The position numbers and the translations under genes are program-made. From Bacteroidales bacterium (GTDB taxonomy: Bacteria; Bacteroidota; Bacteroidia; Bacteroidales; Muribaculaceae): 64,000 nt of DNA. The notes under the pieces are model-generated. The model saw only the letters and a program-made list of their open reading frames with translations, was not told where the DNA came from and did no database searches. This document shows, in pieces, positions 35,228 to 45,441 of the stretch; position 1 is the first letter of the stretch, and every line of letters starts with the position of its first letter. The stretch lies in contig CAJTFH010000001.1 in NCBI GenBank assembly GCA_910575545.1, forward strand, positions 186,001 through 250,000, in the 5' to 3' direction.

Positions 35228-36349
35228 TTATTGCTTTAACAGCAATATGACCTTTACGGCAAGGTCGAAGAATATGATTTTCGCATTGCCATTGGCAGAG
35301 ATATCAAGGCGCGCGCTTTCAAATTCATTCAACAGCCTTTCTACATTGCGCTCATTTATAAACGGGGAGAATTTACGGCTGAATGTTTCCTCATCCTGAT
35401 TAAGATAAACCAATCCAGGAATGCGAAGATTGGTAATGAAATTTTCACGCATCATGCGTTCACAGTATGCCAAAAAACGCATTGAACCTTCTCGCCCCAA
35501 CCCTGCCACATCGACAGACCATTTTCGTAAGAGCCCGATTTTGCGTTGATAAGCCTGACGCATGAGGGTAATGAAATATTCAAGAAATTTATCAGCATCG
35601 TTTCTGGCAGATAACTGTTTCTCGATATTAAGAAAACTACCCTGAGCTAAATGAGCCATGCCCGGAGCCTGTTCAGGCGCCACGGAACATTCCTGAATCA
35701 GATATGTCTCAAGTTCGGGTTCTGACAGAGGACGAACTTTGACCCTCTGCATACGGGAGTAGATTGTGGGAAGAATCTCCTGAGGAGTGTTGGACACAAA
35801 TATCAATATGCTGTCGGCCATCGGCTCCTCAATCATTTTCAGCATCTTGTTGGCACATTCGGGTTGCATTCTTTCCGGCAGCCACATCAACAACACCTTG
35901 AAACGGGTAGCATAGGATGTAACCGAAAATTTCCGGATAATATTCATGCTTTCTGCCACATAAATCAGAGGCTGACCATTCGGATTGTTGAGCAATTTTA
36001 ACCAATTATCGAAGTCCATAAACTTGTTCTCCGTCAGGAACTCCTTAAATTCCGGAAACAAGTCGTCGGAAATGGCAGTTGAACTTTCGGATTTTAATAT
36101 CGGAAAGGAATAGACCGTGTCTGGTTGGTTGAATGATGCATGTTGTTTGCATGAAGGGCACTTGCCACATGAATCTCCATCAATACGGTTTTCGCAATGG
36201 ATATACTGCGAAAGTGCCCGTGCAAGAGCGAATTTGCCAATCCCGGCAGGGCCTTCAAGCAGTAAGGCATGAGGCAGACGATTGCTGTCGACAAGTTCGC
36301 GCAAATGCGCCTTGACGTTTTCGTGGGCGGGTATGTCGGCAAATCTCAT
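35228..36349 (-). CDS. holB: DNA polymerase III subunit delta-prime
   Basis: 373 residues. Walker A-like EGPAGIGKFALARALSQYI, zinc-binding cysteines in CENRIDGDSCGKCPSCKQH, KVLLMWLPERMQPECANKML and EEPMADSILIFVSNTPQEIL match clamp-loader delta-prime subunits. It helps load the beta clamp. It is the third gene of a glnS-TPR-holB unit; its ATG overlaps the TPR gene stop by four bases. Confidence 0.9.
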   Translation of the reverse strand: MRFADIPAHENVKAHLRELVDSNRLPHALLLEGPAGIGKFALARALSQYIHCENRIDGDSCGKCPSCKQHASFNQPDTVYSFPILKSESSTAISDDLFPEFKEFLTENKFMDFDNWLKLLNNPNGQPLIYVAESMNIIRKFSVTSYATRFKVLLMWLPERMQPECANKMLKMIEEPMADSILIFVSNTPQEILPTIYSRMQRVKVRPLSEPELETYLIQECSVAPEQAPGMAHLAQGSFLNIEKQLSARNDADKFLEYFITLMRQAYQRKIGLLRKWSVDVAGLGREGSMRFLAYCERMMRENFITNLRIPGLVYLNQDEETFSRKFSPFINERNVERLLNEFESARLDISANGNAKIIFFDLAVKVILLLKQ

Positions 36350-37821
36350 TGTTGTTGGAGCGGCTGAGAGGGAATTTCAAACGTAATCGGGTCAAATTTT
36401 GGATCATCAGGTATCAACGACGGATTATGAGCCAGTTTCTTGATAAATTTCAATATGACCTGCATCCCTTTCCATCGGATACTTTCCTCAATGTCGCGTG
36501 GCGCCGGAGGGGTTCGAAGCATCATGTCAGACATTGTTATGGCTTCTTCATAATAGCCAGCCTTCAAATAAGAAGCACACAACAAAAGATATGCATTGGC
36601 CGACAGTTCATACTGCTGCTTACCGGGAGTACGGGCATCAGAACATATTTTCCCGAATAATTTAGCATATTCATCAAAAAGGCCAGCGCGGTAAAGGAGA
36701 CTTAGGAAATATTCCATACCCTCACGGAGCTTGTGCCGTGAATGGAAGAATGCCAGCAATTGCGCTGCTGCATCCGGAAAGCCGCTATTGGAAAGCTGTA
36801 CGGCAACCTCTATCCATCGTTGTTCATTGTCGCCGGTATATTTGTCGAATAGTGAAATGTGACGTTCCGCATCTGACGGATGCAATTTCATTATGTCGAG
36901 AATTACATATGCATTAGCACCATCCCGCTCCATGAAATTGTGATAGACTTCAACCGCAGCCTCGTTCTTGCCGCCGCTTGCATAGGCTTCAGCAAGGGCT
37001 TTCGATGCAAACGCATTGTCGGGACAATCGGCAAGCACACCTTGCAAGATTTTGATGGCATCTTTGTTCATGTCTTTTGCGGCCACCATAGCTATACCTT
37101 TAACGAGGCGGCCATTAATGTTTGAAGGATCAATGGCAAGAGCATAATCTGCGGCAGCAATACTCTCGTCGACACGATCCATGGTGAATTCCACCTTCGA
37201 CAGCAATATCCAGTTGTCGGGATTGAACGGTTCCCGCCTGGTGAGCTCTTCAGCCAAATCGCGGGCCAAAGGAACATATGTCTCGTTATTATACAGAGCT
37301 TCTGCCGCTTCATAATAGAGCAATGAAGGGTTTTCGGCCTTTTCTTCGATGATGTGGAGGCTCTCTGCTATAAGATCATCCCGGTTCAAATCATGGAGCG
37401 TGTCGATAAGCCTGATGACAGCCTCACAACTGAATTTATGCCCTGATGACAGCAGATTGGCCAGCTCCGGCTCTGGATTACCATCGGGATAGCAACTCAG
37501 AACCAACCGCAATACACCCCATAAAGCGCTGTCGCGGCGTCCACGCCGTTCAAGCATGGCTTGAGCCGACTGGTCGTTGATTCCCGACAGGAAGAAAGCC
37601 TTCCTTTCGTCGAGAAAGTCGCTATCCGGATAGAGCCTTGCACCTGCAAGGAACACATAAAGCTGCACCATCTCATCGCCTTCATCCTGGGCATAGTCAT
37701 ATATGTCGAGCAGCTCGTCTTCATCATAGAATTCAGAGTTGTCATTATCCACTATCCCTTGTCGGAAACGTATATAGAGCTGCCTCATGTATTGCTCGTC
37801 AGACTGCTGGCCGTCAATCAT
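36346..37821 (-). CDS. Tetratricopeptide repeat protein
   Basis: 491 residues, no signal peptide. Helical repeats are visible through the central part, for example LAEELTRREPFNPDNWILLSK, ESIAAADYALAIDPSNINGR and AIKILQGVLADCPDNAFASK, which follow the TPR pattern. It is probably a cytosolic scaffold. It lies 43 bases downstream of glnS and is translationally coupled to holB by a four-base overlap, suggesting a housekeeping role, but no partner can be named. Confidence 0.8.
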   Translation of the reverse strand: MIDGQQSDEQYMRQLYIRFRQGIVDNDNSEFYDEDELLDIYDYAQDEGDEMVQLYVFLAGARLYPDSDFLDERKAFFLSGINDQSAQAMLERRGRRDSALWGVLRLVLSCYPDGNPEPELANLLSSGHKFSCEAVIRLIDTLHDLNRDDLIAESLHIIEEKAENPSLLYYEAAEALYNNETYVPLARDLAEELTRREPFNPDNWILLSKVEFTMDRVDESIAAADYALAIDPSNINGRLVKGIAMVAAKDMNKDAIKILQGVLADCPDNAFASKALAEAYASGGKNEAAVEVYHNFMERDGANAYVILDIMKLHPSDAERHISLFDKYTGDNEQRWIEVAVQLSNSGFPDAAAQLLAFFHSRHKLREGMEYFLSLLYRAGLFDEYAKLFGKICSDARTPGKQQYELSANAYLLLCASYLKAGYYEEAITMSDMMLRTPPAPRDIEESIRWKGMQVILKFIKKLAHNPSLIPDDPKFDPITFEIPSQPLQQQ

Positions 37822-37864
37822 AAATCTTTAGCGGGTGTTTGTTGAAATTTTAGGCACTAACACA

Positions 37865-39574
37865 TCAGGCTTTTTTGACTTTCTCCCAGCTGTCTTTAAG
37901 AGCAATTGTGCGGTTGAAAATCAGATTTTCGGATGTCGAATCATAATCGGGAGTGAAGTAGCCGATGCGTTGGAATTGGAATTTTTCACCTTTACGGGCA
38001 TTTTCAGCGATGAACGGCTCAAGTTTAACTCCCCTAATCTCAATAAGAGACTCAGGATTCAAAAGCTCGCGGAAATCCTTATCCGTTTCTGCCGAAGGAT
38101 TCTCAACAGAGAAAAGCCTATCATAGAGCCTGACCGTGGCATCAACAGCATGTTTGGCATCAACCCAATGGAGAGTGCCTTTCACTTTCCGTTGGCTACC
38201 AGGAAGTCCGCTACGTGTTTCAGGATCGTATGTGCAATAGATTTCCTCGATATTGCCATCTGCATCTTTTTTCACCCCTGTGCATTTCACTATGTATGCC
38301 CCTTTCAGTCTCACTTCCGAGTCAGGAGCAAGGCGGAAGAATTTCTTAGGCGGATTCTCCATGAAATCATCACGTTCTATGTAGATTTCTTTTGAGAACG
38401 GCATAGTGTGAGTGCCGGATGTGGGATTCTCAGGATTATTCTCCATCTCCACCATCTCGTTTTGGTCATCGGGATAATTGGTTATAACCAATTTCACCGG
38501 ATTAATGACGGCCATGCCACGTGTGGATATAGCATTGAGGTCTTCTCGCACAGCATGTTCGAGCAACGACACACTAATCATAGCCTCTTCAATCTTCGTG
38601 TAACCGATACGGTCAATGAAATTGCGGATTGCCCTGGGAGTGTAACCACGCCGACGCATACCAGAGATTGTCGGCATACGGGGATCATCCCAACCTGCCA
38701 CCAGCTTCTCTTTTACAAGCTGCAACAGTTTACGCTTGCTCATAACTGTGTATGTCAGATTGAGACGGTTGAATTCAATCTGACGCGGACAATAGCTTTC
38801 GTCAGCCAGTTCTTTCACGAAATATTCATATAATGGGCGATGGGGCACAAATTCCAAGGTGCAGATTGAGTGTGTGACACCCTCAAAATAATCGCTCTGA
38901 CCATGAGCGAAATCATACATCGGATAGACATTCCAGGTGTTGCCTGTGCGATGGTGGGGATATTTGATTATGCGATACATAATCGGATCACGGAAATGCA
39001 TATTCGACGACGCCATGTCGATTTTTGCGCGAAGCACACGAGCACCTTCATCAAACTCTCCAGCATTCATGCGCTGGAACAGGTCGAGATTCTCCTCAAC
39101 GCTCCTTTCGCGATAAGGGCTATTGGTGCCAGGTTGTGTAGGAGTGCCTTTTTGGGCTGCGATTTCCTCGGATGTCTGGTCATCGACATATGCTTTCCCC
39201 TCTTTAATCATTCTGATTGCCAAGTCATAGAGCTGAGGGAAATAATCAGACGCATAATACTCTCTGTCGGCCCAATCGAATCCGAGCCAATGAATATCTT
39301 CACGGATGGCATCTACATACTCGGTGTCTTCTTTGGTAGGGTTGGTGTCGTCGAAACGGAGATTGCATGTGCCGCCGAATTTTTCAGCCACACCGAAATC
39401 CATGCATATAGCTTTGGCATGTCCGATATGCAGATAGCCATTAGGTTCCGGTGGGAAGCGGGTGTTTAGCCTACCGCCGTTTTTACCGGCCTTAAGGTCG
39501 TCTGCAACAATCTGTTCCACGAAATTCAATCCTTTCGAAACCTCAGCGGTTTCGGCATCTTTATTCTCAACCAT
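37865..39574 (-). CDS. glnS: Glutaminyl-tRNA synthetase
   Basis: 569 residues. The class I HIGH motif is in PPEPNGYLHIGHAKAICMDFG (HIGH at 49-52), followed by LRFDDTNPTKEDTEY, and the KMSKS-equivalent is VMSKRKLLQLV. The C-terminal anticodon-binding beta barrels (TRSGLPGSQRKVKGTLHWV) are of GlnRS type, not GluRS. It charges tRNA-Gln directly. It heads the glnS-TPR-holB operon, with a -7 box at 39657-39664. Confidence 0.96.
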   Translation of the reverse strand: MVENKDAETAEVSKGLNFVEQIVADDLKAGKNGGRLNTRFPPEPNGYLHIGHAKAICMDFGVAEKFGGTCNLRFDDTNPTKEDTEYVDAIREDIHWLGFDWADREYYASDYFPQLYDLAIRMIKEGKAYVDDQTSEEIAAQKGTPTQPGTNSPYRERSVEENLDLFQRMNAGEFDEGARVLRAKIDMASSNMHFRDPIMYRIIKYPHHRTGNTWNVYPMYDFAHGQSDYFEGVTHSICTLEFVPHRPLYEYFVKELADESYCPRQIEFNRLNLTYTVMSKRKLLQLVKEKLVAGWDDPRMPTISGMRRRGYTPRAIRNFIDRIGYTKIEEAMISVSLLEHAVREDLNAISTRGMAVINPVKLVITNYPDDQNEMVEMENNPENPTSGTHTMPFSKEIYIERDDFMENPPKKFFRLAPDSEVRLKGAYIVKCTGVKKDADGNIEEIYCTYDPETRSGLPGSQRKVKGTLHWVDAKHAVDATVRLYDRLFSVENPSAETDKDFRELLNPESLIEIRGVKLEPFIAENARKGEKFQFQRIGYFTPDYDSTSENLIFNRTIALKDSWEKVKKA

Positions 39575-39656
39575 ATTGTAGTGTATTGATATCTTCAGTT
39601 ACATATGAGGTTTAAACGAAGAAGCAGCTGACTTCCACGTATCTGCATTTAATGTG

Positions 39657-39664
39657 CAAAGATA
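39657..39664 (-). promoter_or_regulatory. -7 promoter element of glnS
   Basis: TATCTTTG on the minus strand, 83 bases upstream of the glnS ATG. No well-placed TTTG was seen. Confidence 0.55.
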
Positions 39665-39715
39665 CGGATATTTCCGCGATTAGGCCTGTTGAATTTTGCG
39701 TTTTTTTACCATGCC

Positions 39716-39747
39716 GTTGCCTGAATGGAACAAATATGTTAATTTTG
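39716..39747 (+). promoter_or_regulatory. Promoter of rsmG
   Basis: GTTG (39716-39719), 20 bases, TAATTTTG (39740-39747), 55 bases upstream of the ATG and divergent from glnS. Confidence 0.75.
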
Positions 39748-39802
39748 TGTATCTGACATGCCATTTCCGCCATGCCAGAGGTCACCAATTGATTAAATCC
39801 AT

Positions 39803-40429
39803 ATGGAAGCAGATGTTATATTTAAATATTTCAAGAGCCTGAACGAATGCCAGATTGAGCAATTCATAGCATTAGGCGGCCTATATCCCGAATGGAATGC
39901 GAAAATCAACGTTATTTCACGGAAAGACATCGATAACCTCTATGTTAACCATGTGCTTCATTCGCTTGCCATAGGGAAGTTCATCACACCGGCAAACGGC
40001 ACCAAATTTCTGGATATGGGAACCGGGGGTGGTTTTCCAGGCATACCATTGGCGATTTTATTCCCGGAATGCAGCTTCCATTTAATCGACCGCATCGGTA
40101 AAAAAATCAAGGTGGCACAGGCTGTTTCAGAAGAAATCGGATTGAAGAACGTCACATTCCAACATGGCGACATAGGGGAGTGCAGGGATAAGTATGATTA
40201 TGTAGTGTCGCGTGCCGTTATGCGGTTGGATGAGCTGGTGCCGTTAGTGCGTAAAAACATATCCCACATACAAAAAAATCCGTTGCACAACGGACTTATA
40301 TGCCTGAAAGGCGGTGACCTTTCCGACGAAATGCGTAAAACTCCCGGAACCCCATATGTGGAAAATATCTCCCTTTATTTCGGTGAGCCATATTTTGAAA
40401 CTAAGCAGCTCATATATCTGCCTCTTTGA
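39803..40429 (+). CDS. rsmG: 16S rRNA (guanine(527)-N7)-methyltransferase RsmG
   Basis: 208 residues. The SAM-binding motif FLDMGTGGGFPGIPLAILFP, HLIDRIGKKIKVAQ and VVSRAVMRLDELV identify RsmG/GidB. It makes m7G527 in 16S rRNA; loss of the enzyme gives low-level streptomycin resistance in several bacteria. It is the first gene of a short plus-strand unit; the MBL gene follows after 125 bases. Confidence 0.94.
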   Translation: MEADVIFKYFKSLNECQIEQFIALGGLYPEWNAKINVISRKDIDNLYVNHVLHSLAIGKFITPANGTKFLDMGTGGGFPGIPLAILFPECSFHLIDRIGKKIKVAQAVSEEIGLKNVTFQHGDIGECRDKYDYVVSRAVMRLDELVPLVRKNISHIQKNPLHNGLICLKGGDLSDEMRKTPGTPYVENISLYFGEPYFETKQLIYLPL

Positions 40430-40554
40430 ACCAATGAGTTAAGACTCCGTTGTATATTTTAGATTGTGTCAGAAGCCGATATCCTCTTGATGAGGGTAAC
40501 AAAACCACATCTCGAATTTTAACTCACCCCTTTGAACCATTGATATAAATTGTT

Positions 40555-41193
40555 ATGGATATAAAACGGTTTGAATTTAACTATTTCGGGGAAAACACCT
40601 ACATCATATGGGATCCCCGATCAAAAGAGGCGGCCATTATCGACCCCGGAATGGTTAATCCCGAAGAAGTTGACGAAGCGGAGGCGTTCCTGGCCGACAA
40701 GTCATTGGAGCTTAAATATATACTGCTCACACATATTCATATCGACCACACATTCGGAATCGACATACTGAAAGAAAAGCACAATCTCAAGGTATATGCC
40801 CACAAAGGTGACGCGCAATTAGGGCTTACCCGTAGGCAACAAGCTAAAATGTTTCATCTGCCGTTAGAACTTGGCCCAGTTGACATAGACAGCTTTCTTG
40901 ACGATGGCTCCACACTGAGACTTGGGAAAGAGGAGATAAAGGTTATACATACGCCAGGCCATTCCATGGGGGGAATCTGCTTCTACGTCCCGGCTTCCGG
41001 CTTTGTGCTGACAGGGGATACCCTTTTCAGGGGGAGCATAGGCCGAACCGATCTGCCTGGAGGAAACCAACGGCAACTGATACTGGCCATCAGGTCGAAA
41101 TTGCTCACATTGCCCAGGGAGACCAGAGTTTATCCAGGCCACGGGCCGTCATCTACCATAGGAGAAGAGGCCCATTCAAATCCGTTTCTTTAA
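40555..41193 (+). CDS. MBL-fold metallo-hydrolase, glyoxalase II-like
   Basis: 212 residues. The metal-binding motif LTHIHIDHTFGID (HxHxDH), the second-site HTPGHSMGGICFY, LTGDTLFRGSIGRTDLPGG and YPGHGPSSTIGEE near the end are of the small GloB-like type. It probably hydrolyses a thioester such as a glutathione-like conjugate, but Bacteroidetes generally lack glutathione, so the true substrate is open. It ends at a strong bidirectional terminator. Confidence 0.88.
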   Translation: MDIKRFEFNYFGENTYIIWDPRSKEAAIIDPGMVNPEEVDEAEAFLADKSLELKYILLTHIHIDHTFGIDILKEKHNLKVYAHKGDAQLGLTRRQQAKMFHLPLELGPVDIDSFLDDGSTLRLGKEEIKVIHTPGHSMGGICFYVPASGFVLTGDTLFRGSIGRTDLPGGNQRQLILAIRSKLLTLPRETRVYPGHGPSSTIGEEAHSNPFL

Positions 41194-41235
41194 ACAAGGA
41201 GATTATATGGCGTGATAATATCTTTTATTAAAAAA

Positions 41236-41281
41236 CATCATAAAACGCCGTGCCTGAAATATGGCACGGCGTTTTATGATG
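41236..41281. terminator. Bidirectional terminator between the MBL gene and pullulanase
   Basis: A perfect 19-base stem (41236-41254 with 41263-41281) with an 8-base loop, flanked by A runs on the left and GATGAG on the right. Confidence 0.88.
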
Positions 41282-41309
41282 ATGAGATGGTGAAGGAAGA
41301 CCTTATTGC

Positions 41310-43361
41310 TTATCTGATTTTGGCAAGGATTAAAGCGGAACGATGGGGGACTATGGTTTTACCACCCTTTATGGTGCGCACTGCGCCGGCATCGGTTTTT
41401 AGTCCATTATGGTTGATTTCACCATCGTAGGCTATTACCATCCAATCTCCTTTGGGTATGTTGGTTTCAGCGTCGTTGTCAGCGCCATTAAACACGAGTT
41501 TTATCTCTTTCCACTCATCACCATTGGCGTTGTTGAGAATCGAATAGGATATGAGATTCGCATCTGTGGGCTTGTCGAAACGGATATTGCGGGCGATGTC
41601 GGCCGCCGTTGACATGCGGAAAGCCGGATGCGACTTGCGCAAGGCAATCAATTCCTTGTAGTAATCGAACTGACGGCGGTTGACATGCTTCAGATTCCAA
41701 TCTATGGCATTGATTGAATCGGGGGATTTATAAGAATTATGAACGCCCTTTTTATCGCGGAACACCTCTTCACCGGCAAACATGAATGGAGTGCCTTGCG
41801 ACGTGAAAACTATGGTCTGAGCCAGACGGGCAGCCCTCTGACGCTCCTCCATTGAGGCTTCGGGCATCGATTTCGCGAGTTTGTCGGTCAGACAAAGGTC
41901 GTCGTGACACGACACATAATTTATAACCTGCTGCGGCGATGAGGCATATGGGAATTTAGAGTTCGCACCCTTTGAATAATCCACCTGGGGGTGGGCTGTG
42001 GAAGCTACTATGCCGATTTTAACGGTTTCTTCCAACCCCGGTTTACCTGTAGCAAATCCACGGTCGGCAGCATCGGAATAATGTCCTTTAACCGCATCGC
42101 GTATATCATCGGAGAAAACGGCGATTCCATTCATCTTAGCTACATTCTCCTTTAATGCCCTTAGCTCAACCGGCAGCGGGGAGTCTCCGGCTGTCCACCC
42201 TTCTCCATAAACGAATATATCCGGATTAATGGCTTTTAGCTCCTTTGCAACACGATTCATGGTCTCTATGTCGTGGATGGCCATAAGGTCGAACCTGAAC
42301 CCGTCGATATGGTATTCTTTAGCCCAATATTTCACGGAATTAACGATAAAATCACCCATCATCCTTCTATCAGATGCTGTTTCGTTACCACATCCCGACG
42401 CATCGCTGTATGTTCCGTCTGGCCGGTGGCGATAAAAATATCCAGGAGCTGTGAGAGAAAAATTTGAGTCGTCATTCTGAGCCGTATGGTTATAGACCAC
42501 GTCCATCACAACGCCGATGCCGGCTTTATGAAGATCCTGAATCATCTGTTTCATTTCTTTGATGCGGGTTGCCGGATCAGCCGGATTGGTAGAATATGAG
42601 CCTTCCGGCACATTGTAGTTCTGCGGATCATAGCCCCAATTATAGCCATTTGACGGCAGTTGCGATTCATCAATACTGTTGAAATCATATGACGGAAGGA
42701 TATGCACATGGGTCACACCAAGCTCCTTCAAATGGCCAATACCTGTGGCTTCGCCCGATGGCGAGGATGTGCCGCTCTCGCTCAAGGCAATAAATTTGCC
42801 TTTATTCACTATGCCGGAATTAGGATGCACCGAAAAGTCACGATGATGCATTTCATAAATAACTGCGTCATTAATGTTTTTCAGCGATGGGCCATGGTCG
42901 CCGGCCCATCCTTCCGGAGTTGCTGATGAGATGTCTATGATCGCTCCGCGATGACCATTGACACCAACCGCTTTGGCCCAGATGCCGGGTGTTTCGGCGA
43001 GCCATTTACCATTATCTTTAACCTGGAAGGTGTAATATTTCCCATAGGGTACGGGGGTGATAGCTGTTTTCCATGTGCCGTTTTCAGATTTTTCCATTTC
43101 GACAACAGTTTCAGGTACTCCTCCACGGGCATTGGCGTAGATTTTAAGTTTTACCGCCTGAGCACTCGGCGACCACATGCGGAACTTTGCGGTCTCACCA
43201 ATAATAGTGATACCCAGGTCATCACCCATATAAACCGGATACTGGGAATAGGCAGAATTTACGGAAATCACCGTGGGTGATGCCGGCACTGCTGCATGTG
43301 ACACCAATGCCGCCGAAGCCATAACCGAACCGACACATAAATCAGTCATTAATCTGTTCAT
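41310..43361 (-). CDS. pulA: Pullulanase, type I (GH13 with CBM48)
   Basis: 683 residues with a signal peptide (about 1-23, ending VSHAA). A CBM48-like domain (about 55-135) precedes the GH13 barrel with VVMDVVYNHTAQND, GFRFDLMAIHD (nucleophile D), VYGEGWTAGD (acid/base E) and NYVSCHDDLCLTDK. The DVVYNHT and YNWGYDP stretches are typical of type I pullulanases, which cleave alpha-1,6 links. The signal peptide implies periplasmic or surface action on imported glucans. It is divergent from the glycogen synthase and phosphorylase genes and has a consensus promoter. Confidence 0.93.
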   Translation of the reverse strand: MNRLMTDLCVGSVMASAALVSHAAVPASPTVISVNSAYSQYPVYMGDDLGITIIGETAKFRMWSPSAQAVKLKIYANARGGVPETVVEMEKSENGTWKTAITPVPYGKYYTFQVKDNGKWLAETPGIWAKAVGVNGHRGAIIDISSATPEGWAGDHGPSLKNINDAVIYEMHHRDFSVHPNSGIVNKGKFIALSESGTSSPSGEATGIGHLKELGVTHVHILPSYDFNSIDESQLPSNGYNWGYDPQNYNVPEGSYSTNPADPATRIKEMKQMIQDLHKAGIGVVMDVVYNHTAQNDDSNFSLTAPGYFYRHRPDGTYSDASGCGNETASDRRMMGDFIVNSVKYWAKEYHIDGFRFDLMAIHDIETMNRVAKELKAINPDIFVYGEGWTAGDSPLPVELRALKENVAKMNGIAVFSDDIRDAVKGHYSDAADRGFATGKPGLEETVKIGIVASTAHPQVDYSKGANSKFPYASSPQQVINYVSCHDDLCLTDKLAKSMPEASMEERQRAARLAQTIVFTSQGTPFMFAGEEVFRDKKGVHNSYKSPDSINAIDWNLKHVNRRQFDYYKELIALRKSHPAFRMSTAADIARNIRFDKPTDANLISYSILNNANGDEWKEIKLVFNGADNDAETNIPKGDWMVIAYDGEINHNGLKTDAGAVRTIKGGKTIVPHRSALILAKIR

Positions 43362-43729
43362 TTCTTGATGATTAAAATGATAAAAGCAAGTATTTCTCTA
43401 CACGGCATCTGCTATATGACCAGTTACAGATGCACAGATTGCACAAAGATAGGAGATTTGAAGGGGAAATGCAAAATGTGGCAACAATAGCTACATGTGA
43501 ATGATTTCAAATCAAATTTCACAATATACAACGTCAAATCCACAACAAATAGTGGTTATTGGCGCGATTAGGCAAGAGATTGACAGTTAAGATTGAATAA
43601 CCATGCGTTTATGCATTACGAAATTGAGCTTAAAACATTTTTTAGGAGACGGGTTTACTGAAAATACAAATATTTTCACTACCTTCGCAGCCTAAATAGA
43701 AAAAGAATTGATAATTCAATAGCAAATCT
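43362..43729. other. Divergent intergenic region in the glycogen cluster
   Basis: 368 bases with the pulA promoter and, on the plus strand, TACCTTCG (43680-43687), a one-mismatch -7 box for the synthase gene. No other gene is seen. Confidence 0.55.
43444..43475 (-). promoter_or_regulatory. Promoter of pulA
   Basis: On the minus strand TTTG (43475-43472), exactly 20 bases, then TATCTTTG (43451-43444): full consensus. Confidence 0.8.
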
Positions 43730-45409
43730 ATGAAGTTTGAATCAGTAAATCTTGATTTGTTGTTTGAGACAAGCTGGGAGGTGTGCAATAAAGTCGGTGG
43801 CATCTATACTGTACTATCCACTAAAGCATTAACCCTTCAGAATCTCTATAAAGACAAAACTATCTTTATTGGTCCCGACGTGTGGTCTGAATCAAATCCA
43901 TCACCTTATTTTACTGAAGTTCCGTCGATTCTACGGCCTTGGAAAGAGAAGGCGCAGTTGCCTGAAGGCGTATCTGTCAGGGTGGGGCGGTGGAACATTC
44001 CAGGAAAGCCAATTGCGATTCTTGTGAAATTCGACGGCATGTATTCCCAAAAAGACTATTATTATGGTGAAATGTGGGAACGCTACGGTGTTGATTCGCT
44101 TCATGGCTATGGCGACTATGATGAAGCCTGTGCTTTTGCTCTTGCGGCCGGACTTGTAATAGAAAGCATTTGTGCACATAAACGGCTTCGCCATAAAAAT
44201 GTGCTTGCCCATTTTGATGAATGGACTACCGGAATGGGGCTGTTATACACACGTTGGAAACTTCCTTACGTTGGTACGATTTTCACCACGCACGCAACTT
44301 CAATAGGACGCAGCATATGCGGCAATGGGAAGCCCCTCTACGACTATCTGCCGGCATATAACGGTGACCAGATGGCACAGGAACTCAACATGCAGTCGAA
44401 GCATTCGCTTGAAAAAGCCGCTGCACATGCCGCCGACTGTTTCACCACGGTCAGTGATGTGACAGCAGTTGAATGCGAGCAGTTGCTTGACAAACGTCCC
44501 GACGTAGTCACTCCCAACGGATTCATTGCCGATATGGCTCCCACAAAGCTGAGGGCAAAACGAGCTCGTCTGACTGCCCGTCAGGCGCTTGTTAATGTGG
44601 CAGAGGCTCTAAACGGCGTGAAATTCCCCGAAAACACATTTATTGTGGCGACCTCCGGCAGATGCGAATACCGCAACAAGGGTATAGATGTGTTTCTTGA
44701 CGCGCTCAACAAGCTGGAACATGATGCGCCATCTCGCAGGATTCTGGCTTTTGTGCTTGTTCCGGCCTGGATGAAACAGCCTCGCCGTGACCTGCAACAG
44801 GCTATCGCCGGTGGCGAACCGCCAGTCTATGGATTGCCCGAACCAATTCTGACACACGAAATAAATAACCCCGACGACGATGCGATACTCAACCGCATCC
44901 GACAACTCGGATTCGGGTCTAATAGCAGAAATGTCGAGGTTGTCTACATGCCATGCTATCTTAATGGCAATGATGGGATCCTGAACATGGATTATTATGA
45001 GGTGCTTGCTGGGTTAGACGCTACTGCATTCCCGTCATATTACGAACCTTGGGGTTATACCCCATTAGAAAGCGTGGCATTCGGCATTCCGACAATCACC
45101 ACATCACTTTCAGGATTCGGCCAATGGATTCTTGCCTCATCAACGAGCGATTTTGCAATAAGCGGGGTTGAAGTGATTCCACGAACCGATTCCAATTACG
45201 ACCAAGTGGTCGAGACGCTTGCCGACGATTTGCGTAAACTCGCTGACGCCACCGACGATTACCGCGACAAGGCTTCTAAATCCGCCCGTAACACAGCGGA
45301 TAGGGCAGAATGGAGCTATTTCATAACTTATTATGTGGAAGCCTATTCAAAAGCGCTTGCCGCAGCCGACAAACGACGAAACTTCACTGACGTTACGTCA
45401 TCAATCTAA
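43730..45409 (+). CDS. Glycogen synthase, GT3 type
   Basis: 559 residues. The N-terminus LLFETSWEVCNKVGGIYTVL is characteristic of the eukaryote-like GT3 glycogen synthases carried by Bacteroidetes, not bacterial GT5 GlgA. Further marks are TTHATSIGRSICGNGKPLYD, TVSDVTAVECEQLLDKRPDVV, PNGFIADM and YYEPWGYTPLESVAFGIPT with the conserved glutamates. It extends alpha-1,4-glucan chains from a sugar nucleotide. The phosphorylase gene follows after 32 bases, so synthesis and breakdown share a transcript. Confidence 0.93.
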   Translation: MKFESVNLDLLFETSWEVCNKVGGIYTVLSTKALTLQNLYKDKTIFIGPDVWSESNPSPYFTEVPSILRPWKEKAQLPEGVSVRVGRWNIPGKPIAILVKFDGMYSQKDYYYGEMWERYGVDSLHGYGDYDEACAFALAAGLVIESICAHKRLRHKNVLAHFDEWTTGMGLLYTRWKLPYVGTIFTTHATSIGRSICGNGKPLYDYLPAYNGDQMAQELNMQSKHSLEKAAAHAADCFTTVSDVTAVECEQLLDKRPDVVTPNGFIADMAPTKLRAKRARLTARQALVNVAEALNGVKFPENTFIVATSGRCEYRNKGIDVFLDALNKLEHDAPSRRILAFVLVPAWMKQPRRDLQQAIAGGEPPVYGLPEPILTHEINNPDDDAILNRIRQLGFGSNSRNVEVVYMPCYLNGNDGILNMDYYEVLAGLDATAFPSYYEPWGYTPLESVAFGIPTITTSLSGFGQWILASSTSDFAISGVEVIPRTDSNYDQVVETLADDLRKLADATDDYRDKASKSARNTADRAEWSYFITYYVEAYSKALAAADKRRNFTDVTSSI

Positions 45410-45441
45410 ATGAACAACATTCAATACCATAACGCTAAATT

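Noticed and set aside
38870-39469. 199-codon plus-strand frame (and 37835-38395)
   Set aside because: Antisense to glnS, cysteine- and histidine-rich nonsense composition, no start context.
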